From: Clostridium cellulovorans 743B
GTDB lineage: Bacteria > Bacillota > Clostridia > Clostridiales > Clostridiaceae
NCBI RefSeq assembly: GCF_000145275.1
Contig: NC_014393.1
Location: 4,216,001-4,280,000, forward strand
Direction: 5' to 3'
DNA length: 64,000 nt
Both the position numbers and the translations under genes were made by a program. Shown here piece after piece: positions 9,849 to 19,084 of the stretch. Every line of letters begins with the position of its first letter. Position 1 is the first letter of the stretch. The notes beneath the pieces were generated by a model that was given only the letters and a program-made list of their open reading frames with translations, did not search any database and had not been told where the DNA came from.

Positions 9849-9892
9849 AAAAAAACTGGCTCCTAACCTACATTAGGATACCAGTTTTTTTG
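9849..9892. terminator. Hairpin terminator downstream of the chemoreceptor
   Basis: Inverted repeat AAAAAACTGG-CTCCTAA against TTAGGA-TA-CCAGTTTTTT, with T-runs on both strands. It lies 20 bp after the chemoreceptor stop on the minus strand. Confidence 0.8.
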
Positions 9893-9911
9893 GACAATGT
9901 ATATATTCTTT

Positions 9912-12143
9912 TTAGTCAATTTTAAATTTATCTATTTCCTTTGAAAGTCTTTCAGATGTTACCATTAATTCAGAAACTCTATCATGAATCTTTTCAACAT
10001 ATTGATTTTGTTGTTCCATCGAAGCATTTACTTCTTCAGTAGAAGCTGAAGTTTCTTCGGAAATCGCACTGATATCTGATATAAATTCTACCAAACTATC
10101 TTTTTCTTTCTTAAGCTTGTCCAAAGCTTCCTTCAGATTTGTAACTCTTAACTCAACATTATCAACTGACTCCTTTATTGTTGAGAAAGCTTGCAATGTA
10201 TCTTCTACCTCTGAATCTTGTTTTGATATCTCTGAAATAATATTTTGTGACATATTAACTGATTCTTTGGTTCTTGCATTTATATTTTTTAATATCACAG
10301 CTATTTGCTCTGTTGAATTCTTTGTTTCTTCAGCAAGTTTTCTTACTTCTTCTGCAACTACTGCAAAGCCCCTACCTTCAGCACCAGCTCTAGCAGCTTC
10401 AATAGCTGCATTTAGTGCCAACAAATTAGTTTGTTCTGAAATACTACTTATGCTTGTAAGAATTCCTTGAACCTCTTTTGTGCTTTGTGAAAGTTCGTTA
10501 ATAGAATTACTTAACTTACTTGTAGTTTTTAAATTTTCAGCTGACTTAATCTTAAGATTCTTCACAAGTTCCATACCTTCACTAGCTCTGTCTTTTGCAT
10601 CTCCAGACAAGTCTGTTACTTCATCTGAATAAATAACTACCTTTTCAAGCTGATCTCCAAAGCCTTCTGCTGTTTGTGAACAATCGCTAGATCTTTCAGC
10701 TTGTGTAGACGCTCCTTGCGCTATTTGCTCTGATACTTGATATACTTCTGAAGTAGAAACAAGAAGTTCACCTATACCAACAGCTATTTGCTCTGTCGAT
10801 TGATTATTATTATCTACAGCTGTTTTAACCTCTGAAACTAACTTCTTCAAGGTATTAACCATCTTATTAAAGCTATTTGCAAGAACACCTAATTCATTTT
10901 TCGAATTAATATTTATTTTTGCATTTAACTCACCAGCTTCAACCTTATGGATAACCTTTATAATTTCATCTATCGGTCTTGATATAGATAAAGATATACT
11001 TAATGCTGTAAATAAAGTTAAAATAAAGCATAAAATACTTAAGACTATAATCATGTGTGTAGTTGTTTTAGCTGAAGAAGTTAGTTCACTATAAGGAACA
11101 ACTGCTACGTATTTCCACTTTAGTCCTGGTGATGTATTATATACTGCTAACATTTTAGTGTTAGTATCTGGATCTATGAACGCAAAGTCTCCACGTTCAC
11201 CTGACATACTTGTAAATACTTCCTTCTCAGCCCAGCTTTGTCCTAATGCTTCATTAGCTTTGTGAGAAACTACATTACCAGACTCATCTAGTATATACAT
11301 ATAGCCTTGCTCACCAAATTTAACATTTTCTAAAGCCTTCTGAAAAATTTCTGGTTTAATATTAATTGTTAATATCGCAGGTTTTTTAATTTCTCCTACT
11401 CCTATTAATCTATTACTACTAATAACACGACCACTTGCTGAGTAATTAGCATCATCGTGTGGCGCAAACCAAACACGCCTTCCATTTTCTTCCTTCAAAA
11501 TTTTATACAACTCACTACCACTTATATCATCAGCCTTAATACTACCTGTACCTAGACTAGGATATCCATAAGATGTCCCATTAGGATTCATTACATAAAT
11601 ACTTGCAATGTTAGGATTGGTTGCTGCAATAGTTCTTAATATAGTAGTTTGCTTGTTAAATAGTTGAAGCTTCCCATAAGCATCTACATCAGCATCTTCT
11701 GATAAGGCATTGACAAATTCTTGGTTAGAAGATAATTGCATCGCATAATTGTCCATAGTTGCTACAATATAATCTACATAGTTTTTATTTTGATCTAATA
11801 CCTCATTTGTTGAAGCAATAAACTGTTTTTTTGCTTGGCTATTCATATTTGCAGTAACAATTACATTTATAATAAGCAACGTTACAATAGTTATACCTAA
11901 AAATGAGAAGATAATTTTCTTAAAAATACTGACATTTCTCAAAATATTAACCCTTTCAAAAATATTCACCTTCTGAAAAAGTTTAAATTTACTAAAAACT
12001 GCCTTCTTCTTAAGAACATCATTTTTCTCGGAGCTAGTACTTTTTTTAAGATCACTGTTTTTCTTAAAAGTAAATCTTTTCTTTAAAACATCTTTTTTTT
12101 CTGAAGCATCCTTCTTCTTAAAAAGACTTCTTTTACTTCCCAT
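9912..12143 (-). CDS. Methyl-accepting chemotaxis protein, Cache type, with a long basic N-terminal leader
   Basis: Chemoreceptor of about 743 residues. Order: a Lys-rich cytoplasmic leader of about 75 residues with repeated FKK/LKK and KND/KKD units, membrane segment 1, a dCache-like sensor domain, membrane segment 2, HAMP (SISRPIDEIIKV), then the signalling hairpin with the conserved tip EQTNLLALNAAIEAARAG. There is no C-terminal CheR-docking pentapeptide. I place the start at 12143 because AGGGGTG precedes that ATG, whereas the in-frame ATG at 12185 has no ribosome binding site. The leader before the first helix is much longer than the usual few residues. Confidence 0.92.
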   Translation of the reverse strand: MGSKRSLFKKKDASEKKDVLKKRFTFKKNSDLKKSTSSEKNDVLKKKAVFSKFKLFQKVNIFERVNILRNVSIFKKIIFSFLGITIVTLLIINVIVTANMNSQAKKQFIASTNEVLDQNKNYVDYIVATMDNYAMQLSSNQEFVNALSEDADVDAYGKLQLFNKQTTILRTIAATNPNIASIYVMNPNGTSYGYPSLGTGSIKADDISGSELYKILKEENGRRVWFAPHDDANYSASGRVISSNRLIGVGEIKKPAILTINIKPEIFQKALENVKFGEQGYMYILDESGNVVSHKANEALGQSWAEKEVFTSMSGERGDFAFIDPDTNTKMLAVYNTSPGLKWKYVAVVPYSELTSSAKTTTHMIIVLSILCFILTLFTALSISLSISRPIDEIIKVIHKVEAGELNAKININSKNELGVLANSFNKMVNTLKKLVSEVKTAVDNNNQSTEQIAVGIGELLVSTSEVYQVSEQIAQGASTQAERSSDCSQTAEGFGDQLEKVVIYSDEVTDLSGDAKDRASEGMELVKNLKIKSAENLKTTSKLSNSINELSQSTKEVQGILTSISSISEQTNLLALNAAIEAARAGAEGRGFAVVAEEVRKLAEETKNSTEQIAVILKNINARTKESVNMSQNIISEISKQDSEVEDTLQAFSTIKESVDNVELRVTNLKEALDKLKKEKDSLVEFISDISAISEETSASTEEVNASMEQQNQYVEKIHDRVSELMVTSERLSKEIDKFKID

Positions 12144-12412
12144 ACTTTTCACCCCTAGCTTATATAGTTTTACAAGCGTTTCCATTCATATCTTTTTTAA
12201 GTAGAATGTATAATGTTGATATACCTCTATAAATAACCTATTTCATCTTCTTTGTGTTCATAATATTTTATCATTTTTTGTAATAAGAATCAATTATATT
12301 ATATAGTATATATTATGCTCCTCTTGCTTCTAATATTATATAGACAGTGCCATAAAAATGTCTTCGACACCGTCTTTAAAATCTCTTTATTGAAACTGAA
12401 TAACCAAGTTTT

Positions 12413-14740
12413 TTAAAAAAGAAGTTTTAAAATCGCTTGTCCCGCTTTTCTATTTTTCCCCTTATATGGGTAACAGTGAATATGAATAGCTGGATTGAAA
12501 TTTAACTCAATTATTCCATAATTAACATTATCCGCAATTTCACTTATGTTATCAATCATCATGTCTACACCACATATTCTAGCATTTACAGCACTTGCAG
12601 ATTTAATAGCGATTTCTTTATAACTACCATGAATGTCATCAGTAAAGTCTATACTATCTCCACCAGTACTAATATTAGAATTTTCTCTTAAAAATACTCT
12701 TTCATCTTTTTTTGGAATATATGTGCTACTTTTTCCTTGATTTTTTAAGAATAGCTCTTCACTTTCTCCAAGTTTAATTTTTTCAAGAGGTGTTTTATAT
12801 CCATGACCTCTTAATGGATCTAAATTTTTTTCTTCAATAAGCTCAGTAATATTTTTTATCCCATCACCAATAACATTTGCTGGAACCCTATGAAGTATTC
12901 CTACAACTTCATTATCAATTACCAAAAACCTATATTCTTTACCACTAAAAAATTCCTCGATTAACACAGTATTATCATGCCTAAATGCCATCTCCAAAGC
13001 TTTTTCATAATCTTCTTTAGAAAAAGATTCTTTAAAAATGGTTATTCCAATTCCGAAATTAGTTGACTTAGGTTTAATAACAATTTTTTTATCTTTAAAA
13101 TATTTAAAATCAGCTACTGCGCTCTTTACTTCATCATAATCCCTTCCTTTAGGAACTCTGATATTATTGTCACTTAAAACTTTTTTAGTTACAAGCTTAT
13201 TTTCCATTATAAGAACTGTACTATACGAATCCTTCGAGGTTTTAGTTGCTTGCTTTATATATTCTTTTTTACCATTTTTAGATAGCGAAATAAAATTCTC
13301 ACTCTTATCCAACACTTCTATATTAATACCGCTAGTTACTGCATCCTTTAAAAGTATTTGAGTAGATAATTCAAGATCTTCAAAACCAATAAAATTAAAT
13401 TCTTTCTTTTTACTTTCTTCTAAATACTGTTTAGCTTTATTCATATGAAATTCAATGAAAGAAGAATTTTTTGTAGATTTTACTATTTCTTCTGAAACAG
13501 TATCTATATTATTTAAAATTTTACGTTTTTCTGACTTTATTATATTTTTATATTTATCTTCAAAATCCAAAACACTAGCTAATTCTTCCAATCTTGTTAA
13601 TATTTCTAACGCTTTGTCCTTTAATAAAATCTTACTGCCATCATCTTCAAATATAAAAAGTTCATCTGCCATACCACTTATTGCCACCAAATCATGGTTT
13701 GTATTAGCTATTCTTTGTTCCTCTTCCGTTAAAGGTTTATCTTCGATAAAAAGCATAAGTAAAATAAATAAATGCATGAAGTATAAACTTTCTTTACTTA
13801 CTCCATTCTTATACATAGGATTTAAATCTAAGATTCTTACTTCTAGATAATTTATACCACCGTCTAATAATTGTTGCAGCAAGTCATCTGTCACACTGGT
13901 CTTTAATCTTATAGGATTATAAAACTCCTTGTGACTTATCAACTTACCATTGTTCACTAGACCTTTTAAATCTTCAACATACTTTTCAACAGAATTAAAG
14001 GAAACATAGCAATCCTCTTTATTCTTATAACCATAGATACTATTTCTCAGAGAAACCATATTATTAATGCTATAGCTGTCATTATTAATCTTAAAAGCAT
14101 CCCTCATAAAACCTTCTATATAAGTTTCATGAAATATTGGACTTGCTCCTGTAAGATATATTATAAGCCATCGGTATCTCAAAAAATTCCTAGTTATCCT
14201 TAAATAGAAATTATTACGAAACTCCTTATAACCTTCTCCTGTACCTATACTATCATATAGTTCTTCTATAAAACTATCTTTGAAAGAAAAATTATAGTGT
14301 ATACCACTAATCAGTTGTCTCTTTTTTCCATATTTTTTAGATAATTCTTCTCTATATTCCTCCTCATGCCTATTTTCCATTTTAGCGATAATTATTTCCT
14401 CTGCCTCTGGCAGATAAGGTGGATTACTCTGTGGCCATAGATATTCTTCCTCTAAATTTAGGCTTACAATATCCTGAAGATTCTCTAAAAAATTATAAGA
14501 CTCATCTATGGAATCAAAGGCAGGTGTTATTACTTCAACCTGACTTTCGGAAAAATCCGCCTTTATATATGAATTTTCGACTTTTTTCCCGAAAGCTTTA
14601 GGATGAGCTGTTAATGCCAACCTCCCCTTTTTATCAACTCTCAAATTTTCTTTTTCAAGACCAAAATTTCCCAAAAAAAGATACTCATGTAGATTTTTTT
14701 CTTCTATAACTTTTAGTAAATTTTCTTGAAATCCTTGCAT
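12413..14740 (-). CDS. gshAB: Bifunctional glutathione synthetase GshAB (GshF)
   Basis: Fused enzyme of about 775 residues that makes gamma-glutamylcysteine and then glutathione, as in some Firmicutes. The N-terminal part is glutamate-cysteine ligase (FLGNFGLEKENLRV near the start, then SGIHYNFSF and YLEVRILDLNP), and the C-terminal part is an ATP-grasp domain related to D-Ala-D-Ala ligase/CphA (KPKSTNFGIGI, VLIEEFFSGKEYRFLV, and the metal-site region YGIIELNFNPAIH). GGAGG precedes either TTG 14743 or ATG 14740; I use the ATG. It lies 27 bp after the copper chaperone gene, so it probably belongs to the csoR-copZ transcript and supplies thiol for copper or redox protection. Confidence 0.93.
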   Translation of the reverse strand: MQGFQENLLKVIEEKNLHEYLFLGNFGLEKENLRVDKKGRLALTAHPKAFGKKVENSYIKADFSESQVEVITPAFDSIDESYNFLENLQDIVSLNLEEEYLWPQSNPPYLPEAEEIIIAKMENRHEEEYREELSKKYGKKRQLISGIHYNFSFKDSFIEELYDSIGTGEGYKEFRNNFYLRITRNFLRYRWLIIYLTGASPIFHETYIEGFMRDAFKINNDSYSINNMVSLRNSIYGYKNKEDCYVSFNSVEKYVEDLKGLVNNGKLISHKEFYNPIRLKTSVTDDLLQQLLDGGINYLEVRILDLNPMYKNGVSKESLYFMHLFILLMLFIEDKPLTEEEQRIANTNHDLVAISGMADELFIFEDDGSKILLKDKALEILTRLEELASVLDFEDKYKNIIKSEKRKILNNIDTVSEEIVKSTKNSSFIEFHMNKAKQYLEESKKKEFNFIGFEDLELSTQILLKDAVTSGINIEVLDKSENFISLSKNGKKEYIKQATKTSKDSYSTVLIMENKLVTKKVLSDNNIRVPKGRDYDEVKSAVADFKYFKDKKIVIKPKSTNFGIGITIFKESFSKEDYEKALEMAFRHDNTVLIEEFFSGKEYRFLVIDNEVVGILHRVPANVIGDGIKNITELIEEKNLDPLRGHGYKTPLEKIKLGESEELFLKNQGKSSTYIPKKDERVFLRENSNISTGGDSIDFTDDIHGSYKEIAIKSASAVNARICGVDMMIDNISEIADNVNYGIIELNFNPAIHIHCYPYKGKNRKAGQAILKLLF

Positions 14741-14767
14741 CAACTCATGCCTCCGAAACTTCTTAAA

Positions 14768-14986
14768 TTATAATACCTCTTCTATACTAACTACATCATA
14801 TCCAGCATCATCTATCGCAAATTTTATTTCTTCATCTTTAACGCTTTCTTCAGCATCAACTATAGCTGTTTTAGTATCTAACATAACTACTATGTCTTTT
14901 ATACCTTTTATTTCTTCTAAAGCATTTGTAACATGGTTAACGCAATGATTACATGACATTCCTTCAATAACAATTTTCTTTTTCAT
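14768..14986 (-). CDS. copZ: Copper chaperone, HMA domain (CopZ-like)
   Basis: Small cytosolic metallochaperone of 72 residues, one HMA domain. The Cu(I)-binding motif is MSCNHC with Cys12 and Cys15, and the rest shows the beta-alpha-beta-beta-alpha-beta order ending in DDAGYDVV. The ATG has AGGAGG upstream. It sits between a CsoR-type repressor and gshAB on the same strand. No copper P-type ATPase is next to it, which is unusual since CopZ normally delivers to CopA; that gene may be elsewhere. Confidence 0.9.
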   Translation of the reverse strand: MKKKIVIEGMSCNHCVNHVTNALEEIKGIKDIVVMLDTKTAIVDAEESVKDEEIKFAIDDAGYDVVSIEEVL

Positions 14987-15165
14987 AAAAATTCCTCCTC
15001 TTTAATTGTAAGTTTCATCTATTCTTCATTTATACAATAGATTTTCACATCCATTAATAATTTTGCTATATCATCGAAAGATAAGTAATTAGTTGAATTT
15101 CATCTTTGGAATATCTAATATAATTATTTTTTACTATAGTTATTCATTACCATATATTGTAAACT

Positions 15166-15429
15166 TTAATCTATAAATTTTGATAAAAGTTTCATAACTT
15201 CGTCTAATTTTTCGTCACCTTTATCATGAATTATCGCTTCCTTAACACAATGACTTAAATGTTGCCTTAAAATAAGTAAATTAGCTTTCTTAAGAAGGGC
15301 TTGTGCAGCCATTAACTGGTTAGATATATCAATACAATATCTTTCATCCTCTATCATCTTAATTATTCCTTCAATTTGTCCCTTTGAAGTTTTTAAAGCT
15401 TGTAGAACTTTTTTTCTCTCTTCGTTCAT
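15166..15429 (-). CDS. csoR: CsoR-type copper-sensing repressor
   Basis: All-alpha DUF156 repressor of 87 residues. The three Cu(I) ligands of CsoR proteins are present with exact spacing: Cys32, His57 and Cys61 (25 and then 4 residues apart). This separates it from the formaldehyde (FrmR) and persulfide (CstR) branches, which lack one of them. Copper binding is expected to release the operator. A GC-rich inverted element lies just upstream (see 15454), and copZ and gshAB follow on the same strand. Confidence 0.9.
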   Translation of the reverse strand: MNEERKKVLQALKTSKGQIEGIIKMIEDERYCIDISNQLMAAQALLKKANLLILRQHLSHCVKEAIIHDKGDEKLDEVMKLLSKFID

Positions 15430-15453
15430 ATACTGCCTCCTAGATAGTGTTCC

Positions 15454-15517
15454 TATACCTCCCCACCCCCTATACTGGGTGTGCCTATATATTACTCTTA
15501 TATACTTCCAATGTCAA
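15454..15517 (-). promoter_or_regulatory. csoR promoter with G-tract operator
   Basis: Read on the minus strand, TTGACA (15512-15517) and TAATAT (15489-15494) are 17 bases apart. Just downstream lies TATAGGGGGTGGGGAGGTATA (15454-15474), a pseudo-palindrome with TATA ends and a G/C-tract core of the kind bound by CsoR-family repressors. It is the only long G-tract in this very AT-rich region. Autoregulation of csoR-copZ-gshAB is inferred. Confidence 0.65.
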
Positions 15518-15576
15518 TAGGACTCCTCTTCACCTTAATAGTTTTTTGTACTATTTATTTTATCCGGCTTTTAAGC

Positions 15577-15615
15577 GAAAAGCTGATTTCTGATAAACAC
15601 AGAAATCAGCTTTTT
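15577..15615 (-). terminator. Terminator after the GH74 gene
   Basis: A 14-bp perfect stem (AAAGCTGATTTCTG with CAGAAATCAGCTTT) around a 7-8 base loop, with T-runs on both sides, 25 bp after the GH74 stop. Confidence 0.88.
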
Positions 15616-15640
15616 CTTACTTAACTACTCTTATTAACTT

Positions 15641-18600
15641 CTATTTAGCAGACTCTTTTTTTCTTAAGATTATAACTGTTCCTATACCTAATACAATCGT
15701 ACCTAAAGTTAATAATACAGTCATATCTATAGGTGAACCTGTTGTTGTTAATACTGGAGCCTCTACAATAGATTCAGCTAAAACAAAATTACTAAAGTGA
15801 GATGTTTCAAAGGTGAAAGTATTATTTGCACTATCAAATGTTCCTCCTAAGCCTTCAAATTTATTTGTACTATCATTATAGTAATAACTTGCAAGCTTAT
15901 TTGTATCTAATCCATTAATATCATCAGCAGTTAATTTTAATGTAATAGTTGCTTTATTTCCATTATTAAATTGAATTATGTCTTGCAATTTATTACCATT
16001 ACTGTCGTAAACAGCTGTAGTAAACTCAAATACCTTATTAACACCCTTTATCAATTGCAATATTGCATTATCTATCAATACGTTTTGTTTAATCGATAAA
16101 TATGATCCTGGTGCAAATCCAGTATAATCTGCTATGCCTATTGGAAGTATAATATTACTATTTGGTGTAATAATTTCGAAGCTTCCTGCTCCGCCGTTTA
16201 TTGCTGCTGTATTTACTCTTGTTTCTACAGAAGTAGCAGTGCTAGGTAACGGTGGTTCAACAAGGTTAGCTAAATCCTTATCTATTGTGTTCGAATCAAT
16301 GGCTACAATAATAGAACCATTATCTTCAGCGATTACCCCATCAGCAATTACCTTTCCATCTTTCATAATTTTAGCACCTGTTGCTATATCTCCAACGACA
16401 ATTCCGCGGCCATTTGTTCCAAGGTAAACACGACCATAAACCTTAGGATCACCTGTTATAGCAACATCTGTTGATCCATATTGGTGGGCATCATCATTAA
16501 TTCTAATCCAAGTTTCTCCTTTATCATCTGATCTGAAGATACCACGTTTTCCACCGATTTGAGCAGAAGTGTATATTGTCATATAATCTTGACCAGTAGC
16601 TGCCATTCCAAAACCAATGGTATCAGCTTCTTCAACATTCGCAACCTTTGTGAACGTTGCACCTCCATCTGCTGAGTGCCACATACCGTAAAGTACTGGC
16701 TCATCTATAGTTTTATCTGGATTTGGAGTCTTTCCAGTTAACCAGATTTCACCTTCTTTACCTGCCATAGCTTTAAATTGTCCAGTGGTTGGTAATTCTG
16801 TTGCTGCACTTTCAGTAAATGTAACACCACCGTCCTTACTTATATAGAACTTTCCATCTTTAAAACCATAGAATTTATCTGGATTAACACGATCTGAATA
16901 AACCTTTGCCGCAGCTGGAAGACCTGTAGATTTAGTCCAACTCGTTCCTTTATTAGTTGTATAATAAGCTCCACTCATATTTTCAGCACTCCAAAGAATA
17001 GTGCCTCCATCAGCATTAACTGCAACAGTTCCTTTCTCTGCATAGGCATCGGAACCATTAACTGTTTCTTTAAAACTATTTGTAGGATATGTCCAAGTAG
17101 TTCCTCCATCAATTGAGTATTGAATATTTATGGTTGCACCAGCATTTGAAAATCCACCATTACCAACTCGCACTATCACTTGTGGGGATTTTTCTGCATA
17201 ATCTATACTACTTGTATAAACACTAGATAATTTCTCTGGTACTACGTTAATATCTGTATGAACAAAGCCATTGACATCAAATAAACCACTTAAAAGCTGA
17301 ACACCTGGCGTTGTAGGGCTAACTAATGCACTAACTGCTGTTTCTTCAATACCTTGACCTTTTACTTTTATATGCACTACTCCATCAGTTTTATCCCAAT
17401 CTGTTAAATTGTCAGTTCCATAAACTGTTGCACCAGTTCCATATATCATCTTATTTGAATCAAATGGATCAATTCCAACATAATCAAGCATCCACCCTAG
17501 CTTTACATTGGTTTCTGGCATCGATTTATTTGCTCCCCAATCTAGCCATTTTGATGCTGAATAATCTATATCATAATGAAAATTACGTTCTGGATATGCT
17601 CCCCATTCCCAAATAGGTTTCCATGTTGCTCCACCATCAGTACTTCTATACATATTTTCATCCGGCCACCAAATGTTCAAAGTTGATACTACTATTGTAT
17701 CTGGATTTTGTTTATCAACAGCAAGACCTCCGAAGCCAGCATTAATTGCTGCTCCACTAACAGGAGAAATATCTGTCCAAACACCTGTTTTTGTATCATA
17801 CTTCCACAATTGTCCGTTATCACCATTATATGGACCAGCTCCATCAACATAAGATATATAAAGCATACCATTGGAAGCTAAAATACCGTGATGAGGAAGG
17901 AATCCTTCGACACTAGGTGAAGTCCAATCTGTTGGTCTGTGCGGTTGACCTGCAAGTGCTGTCCAAGTTGCTCCACTATCCGCACTATGATAAATAGAGT
18001 TACTATCATCAGCTACACCAACATAAATATCTTTTGATGGTGTTCCTTTAGTACTTGAACTTGTATCAAATGCAACCCAAAGTACTCCATATTCATTGCC
18101 ATAATAATCTTTAATCGTTCCTACTGATGGGAAGTTATCAACTTTACTCCAAGTTACACCATAATCATTACTTCTCCAAAGTCCATCCCCTGTACGTGCA
18201 CCAAAATAAATAACCTTGTTGTCATTAGGATCTATAACTAGACGTTCTCCCATCCCTCTTCCTGGCATATTTCCACCAAATTTAAATGGAAGTTCAACTC
18301 TATCAAAGGTATTCCCTTTATCCTGAGATCTAAGTATGTATCCATTCATTTTTGTCCAGTCATTATTATAAGTACCTGCCGCTATGTACATTCTATTTGT
18401 CTCTACTGGATCAGCAGCTAAACTTTCACACCCCAGTAAATTCCACTCATCAAAACTTACCCAGTCTGTAAGTGGTATCCATTTTCCTGCAGCATTATCC
18501 CACCTATATGCTCCACCCATGTCTGTACGAGCATACATTAAATCTTTTTCTCCTTCGTTAAAAATTATGGCAGGTACATATCCACCAGCGACAATTTGTA

Positions 18601-18739
18601 CATTTCCCCAATTATAACTTTGGGTTTTATATCCGCTAGTAGCCACTTGTGCATTTACACTTACCTGCGTGCCTGAGGTAAATGCACAAACAACTGCACA
18701 AGCAATAGCAGAAATTCTTTTAATTAAACTTCTTTTCAT
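15641..18739 (-). CDS. GH74 family xyloglucanase with C-terminal surface anchor
   Basis: Secreted xyloglucan-cleaving enzyme of 1032 residues. There is a signal peptide (cleavage near residue 30), then a GH74 double seven-bladed beta-propeller to about residue 790 with repeated Asp-box-like S.D.G.TW motifs. The two catalytic Asp of the family match Asp73 (RTDMGGAYRW) and Asp488 (SGLFDVNGF). A further beta-rich module (about 800-990) of unknown type follows, then LTTTGSP, a hydrophobic helix and a RKKESAK tail. That end looks like a sortase sorting signal whose LPXTG has decayed, or a plain membrane anchor. No dockerin or carbohydrate-binding module is recognised. Confidence 0.9.
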   Translation of the reverse strand: MKRSLIKRISAIACAVVCAFTSGTQVSVNAQVATSGYKTQSYNWGNVQIVAGGYVPAIIFNEGEKDLMYARTDMGGAYRWDNAAGKWIPLTDWVSFDEWNLLGCESLAADPVETNRMYIAAGTYNNDWTKMNGYILRSQDKGNTFDRVELPFKFGGNMPGRGMGERLVIDPNDNKVIYFGARTGDGLWRSNDYGVTWSKVDNFPSVGTIKDYYGNEYGVLWVAFDTSSSTKGTPSKDIYVGVADDSNSIYHSADSGATWTALAGQPHRPTDWTSPSVEGFLPHHGILASNGMLYISYVDGAGPYNGDNGQLWKYDTKTGVWTDISPVSGAAINAGFGGLAVDKQNPDTIVVSTLNIWWPDENMYRSTDGGATWKPIWEWGAYPERNFHYDIDYSASKWLDWGANKSMPETNVKLGWMLDYVGIDPFDSNKMIYGTGATVYGTDNLTDWDKTDGVVHIKVKGQGIEETAVSALVSPTTPGVQLLSGLFDVNGFVHTDINVVPEKLSSVYTSSIDYAEKSPQVIVRVGNGGFSNAGATINIQYSIDGGTTWTYPTNSFKETVNGSDAYAEKGTVAVNADGGTILWSAENMSGAYYTTNKGTSWTKSTGLPAAAKVYSDRVNPDKFYGFKDGKFYISKDGGVTFTESAATELPTTGQFKAMAGKEGEIWLTGKTPNPDKTIDEPVLYGMWHSADGGATFTKVANVEEADTIGFGMAATGQDYMTIYTSAQIGGKRGIFRSDDKGETWIRINDDAHQYGSTDVAITGDPKVYGRVYLGTNGRGIVVGDIATGAKIMKDGKVIADGVIAEDNGSIIVAIDSNTIDKDLANLVEPPLPSTATSVETRVNTAAINGGAGSFEIITPNSNIILPIGIADYTGFAPGSYLSIKQNVLIDNAILQLIKGVNKVFEFTTAVYDSNGNKLQDIIQFNNGNKATITLKLTADDINGLDTNKLASYYYNDSTNKFEGLGGTFDSANNTFTFETSHFSNFVLAESIVEAPVLTTTGSPIDMTVLLTLGTIVLGIGTVIILRKKESAK

Positions 18740-18981
18740 TCTTTTGACCCCCTAAATATATTTTAGAAAACATTTACCTAATTATTATGGTTTATAGTTG
18801 AAAAAATAAATCGACATTTTTCATTTTTTTAACCTTTATTTTTCACTTTAATATATGTAATGCAATAATAACTGTATATGACGTTGATTTTTAACAAATG
18901 AAGAATCATTATTTTCGATGTGAAACTTTTATTTCACTATATGAGTAAAACTTTTATACTAAATAACTTTTCCTTACAAAT
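18740..18981. other. Intergenic region upstream of the GH74 gene
   Basis: With the terminator at 18982 this makes a 345-bp gene-free stretch. It is strongly AT-rich and should contain the GH74 promoter. GGGGGT just before the GH74 ATG is the ribosome binding site. I find no convincing promoter pair or catabolite-repression site. Confidence 0.45.
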
Positions 18982-19030
18982 AAAAAAACCTATGATTAAC
19001 AGTTAAACATCCTGTTAATTCATAGGTTCT
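18982..19030 (-). terminator. Terminator after the ABC-2 permease
   Basis: Inverted repeat AACCTATGA-TTAACAG against CTGTTAATTCATAGGTT, with AAAAAAA on its left side giving a T-run on the minus strand. Confidence 0.8.
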
Positions 19031-19084
19031 TCATCATTCATAAAATTAAAACTTTCTACTGCAACTTTTTATTCTGAAAAGTTT

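Noticed and set aside
12330..12390. A terminator after gshAB
   Set aside because: The AGACGGTG/CACTGTCT pairing has a mismatch and no T-run follows on the minus strand.
13455..13850. A 131-codon frame antisense to gshAB
   Set aside because: It lies fully within the well supported glutathione synthetase gene, and its Ser/Lys/Leu-rich composition is what reverse translation of AT-rich coding DNA gives.
15641..18739. A canonical LPXTG-anchored surface protein
   Set aside because: The motif reads LTTTG, lacking the Pro; only the hydrophobic segment and basic tail remain, so I call it degenerate.
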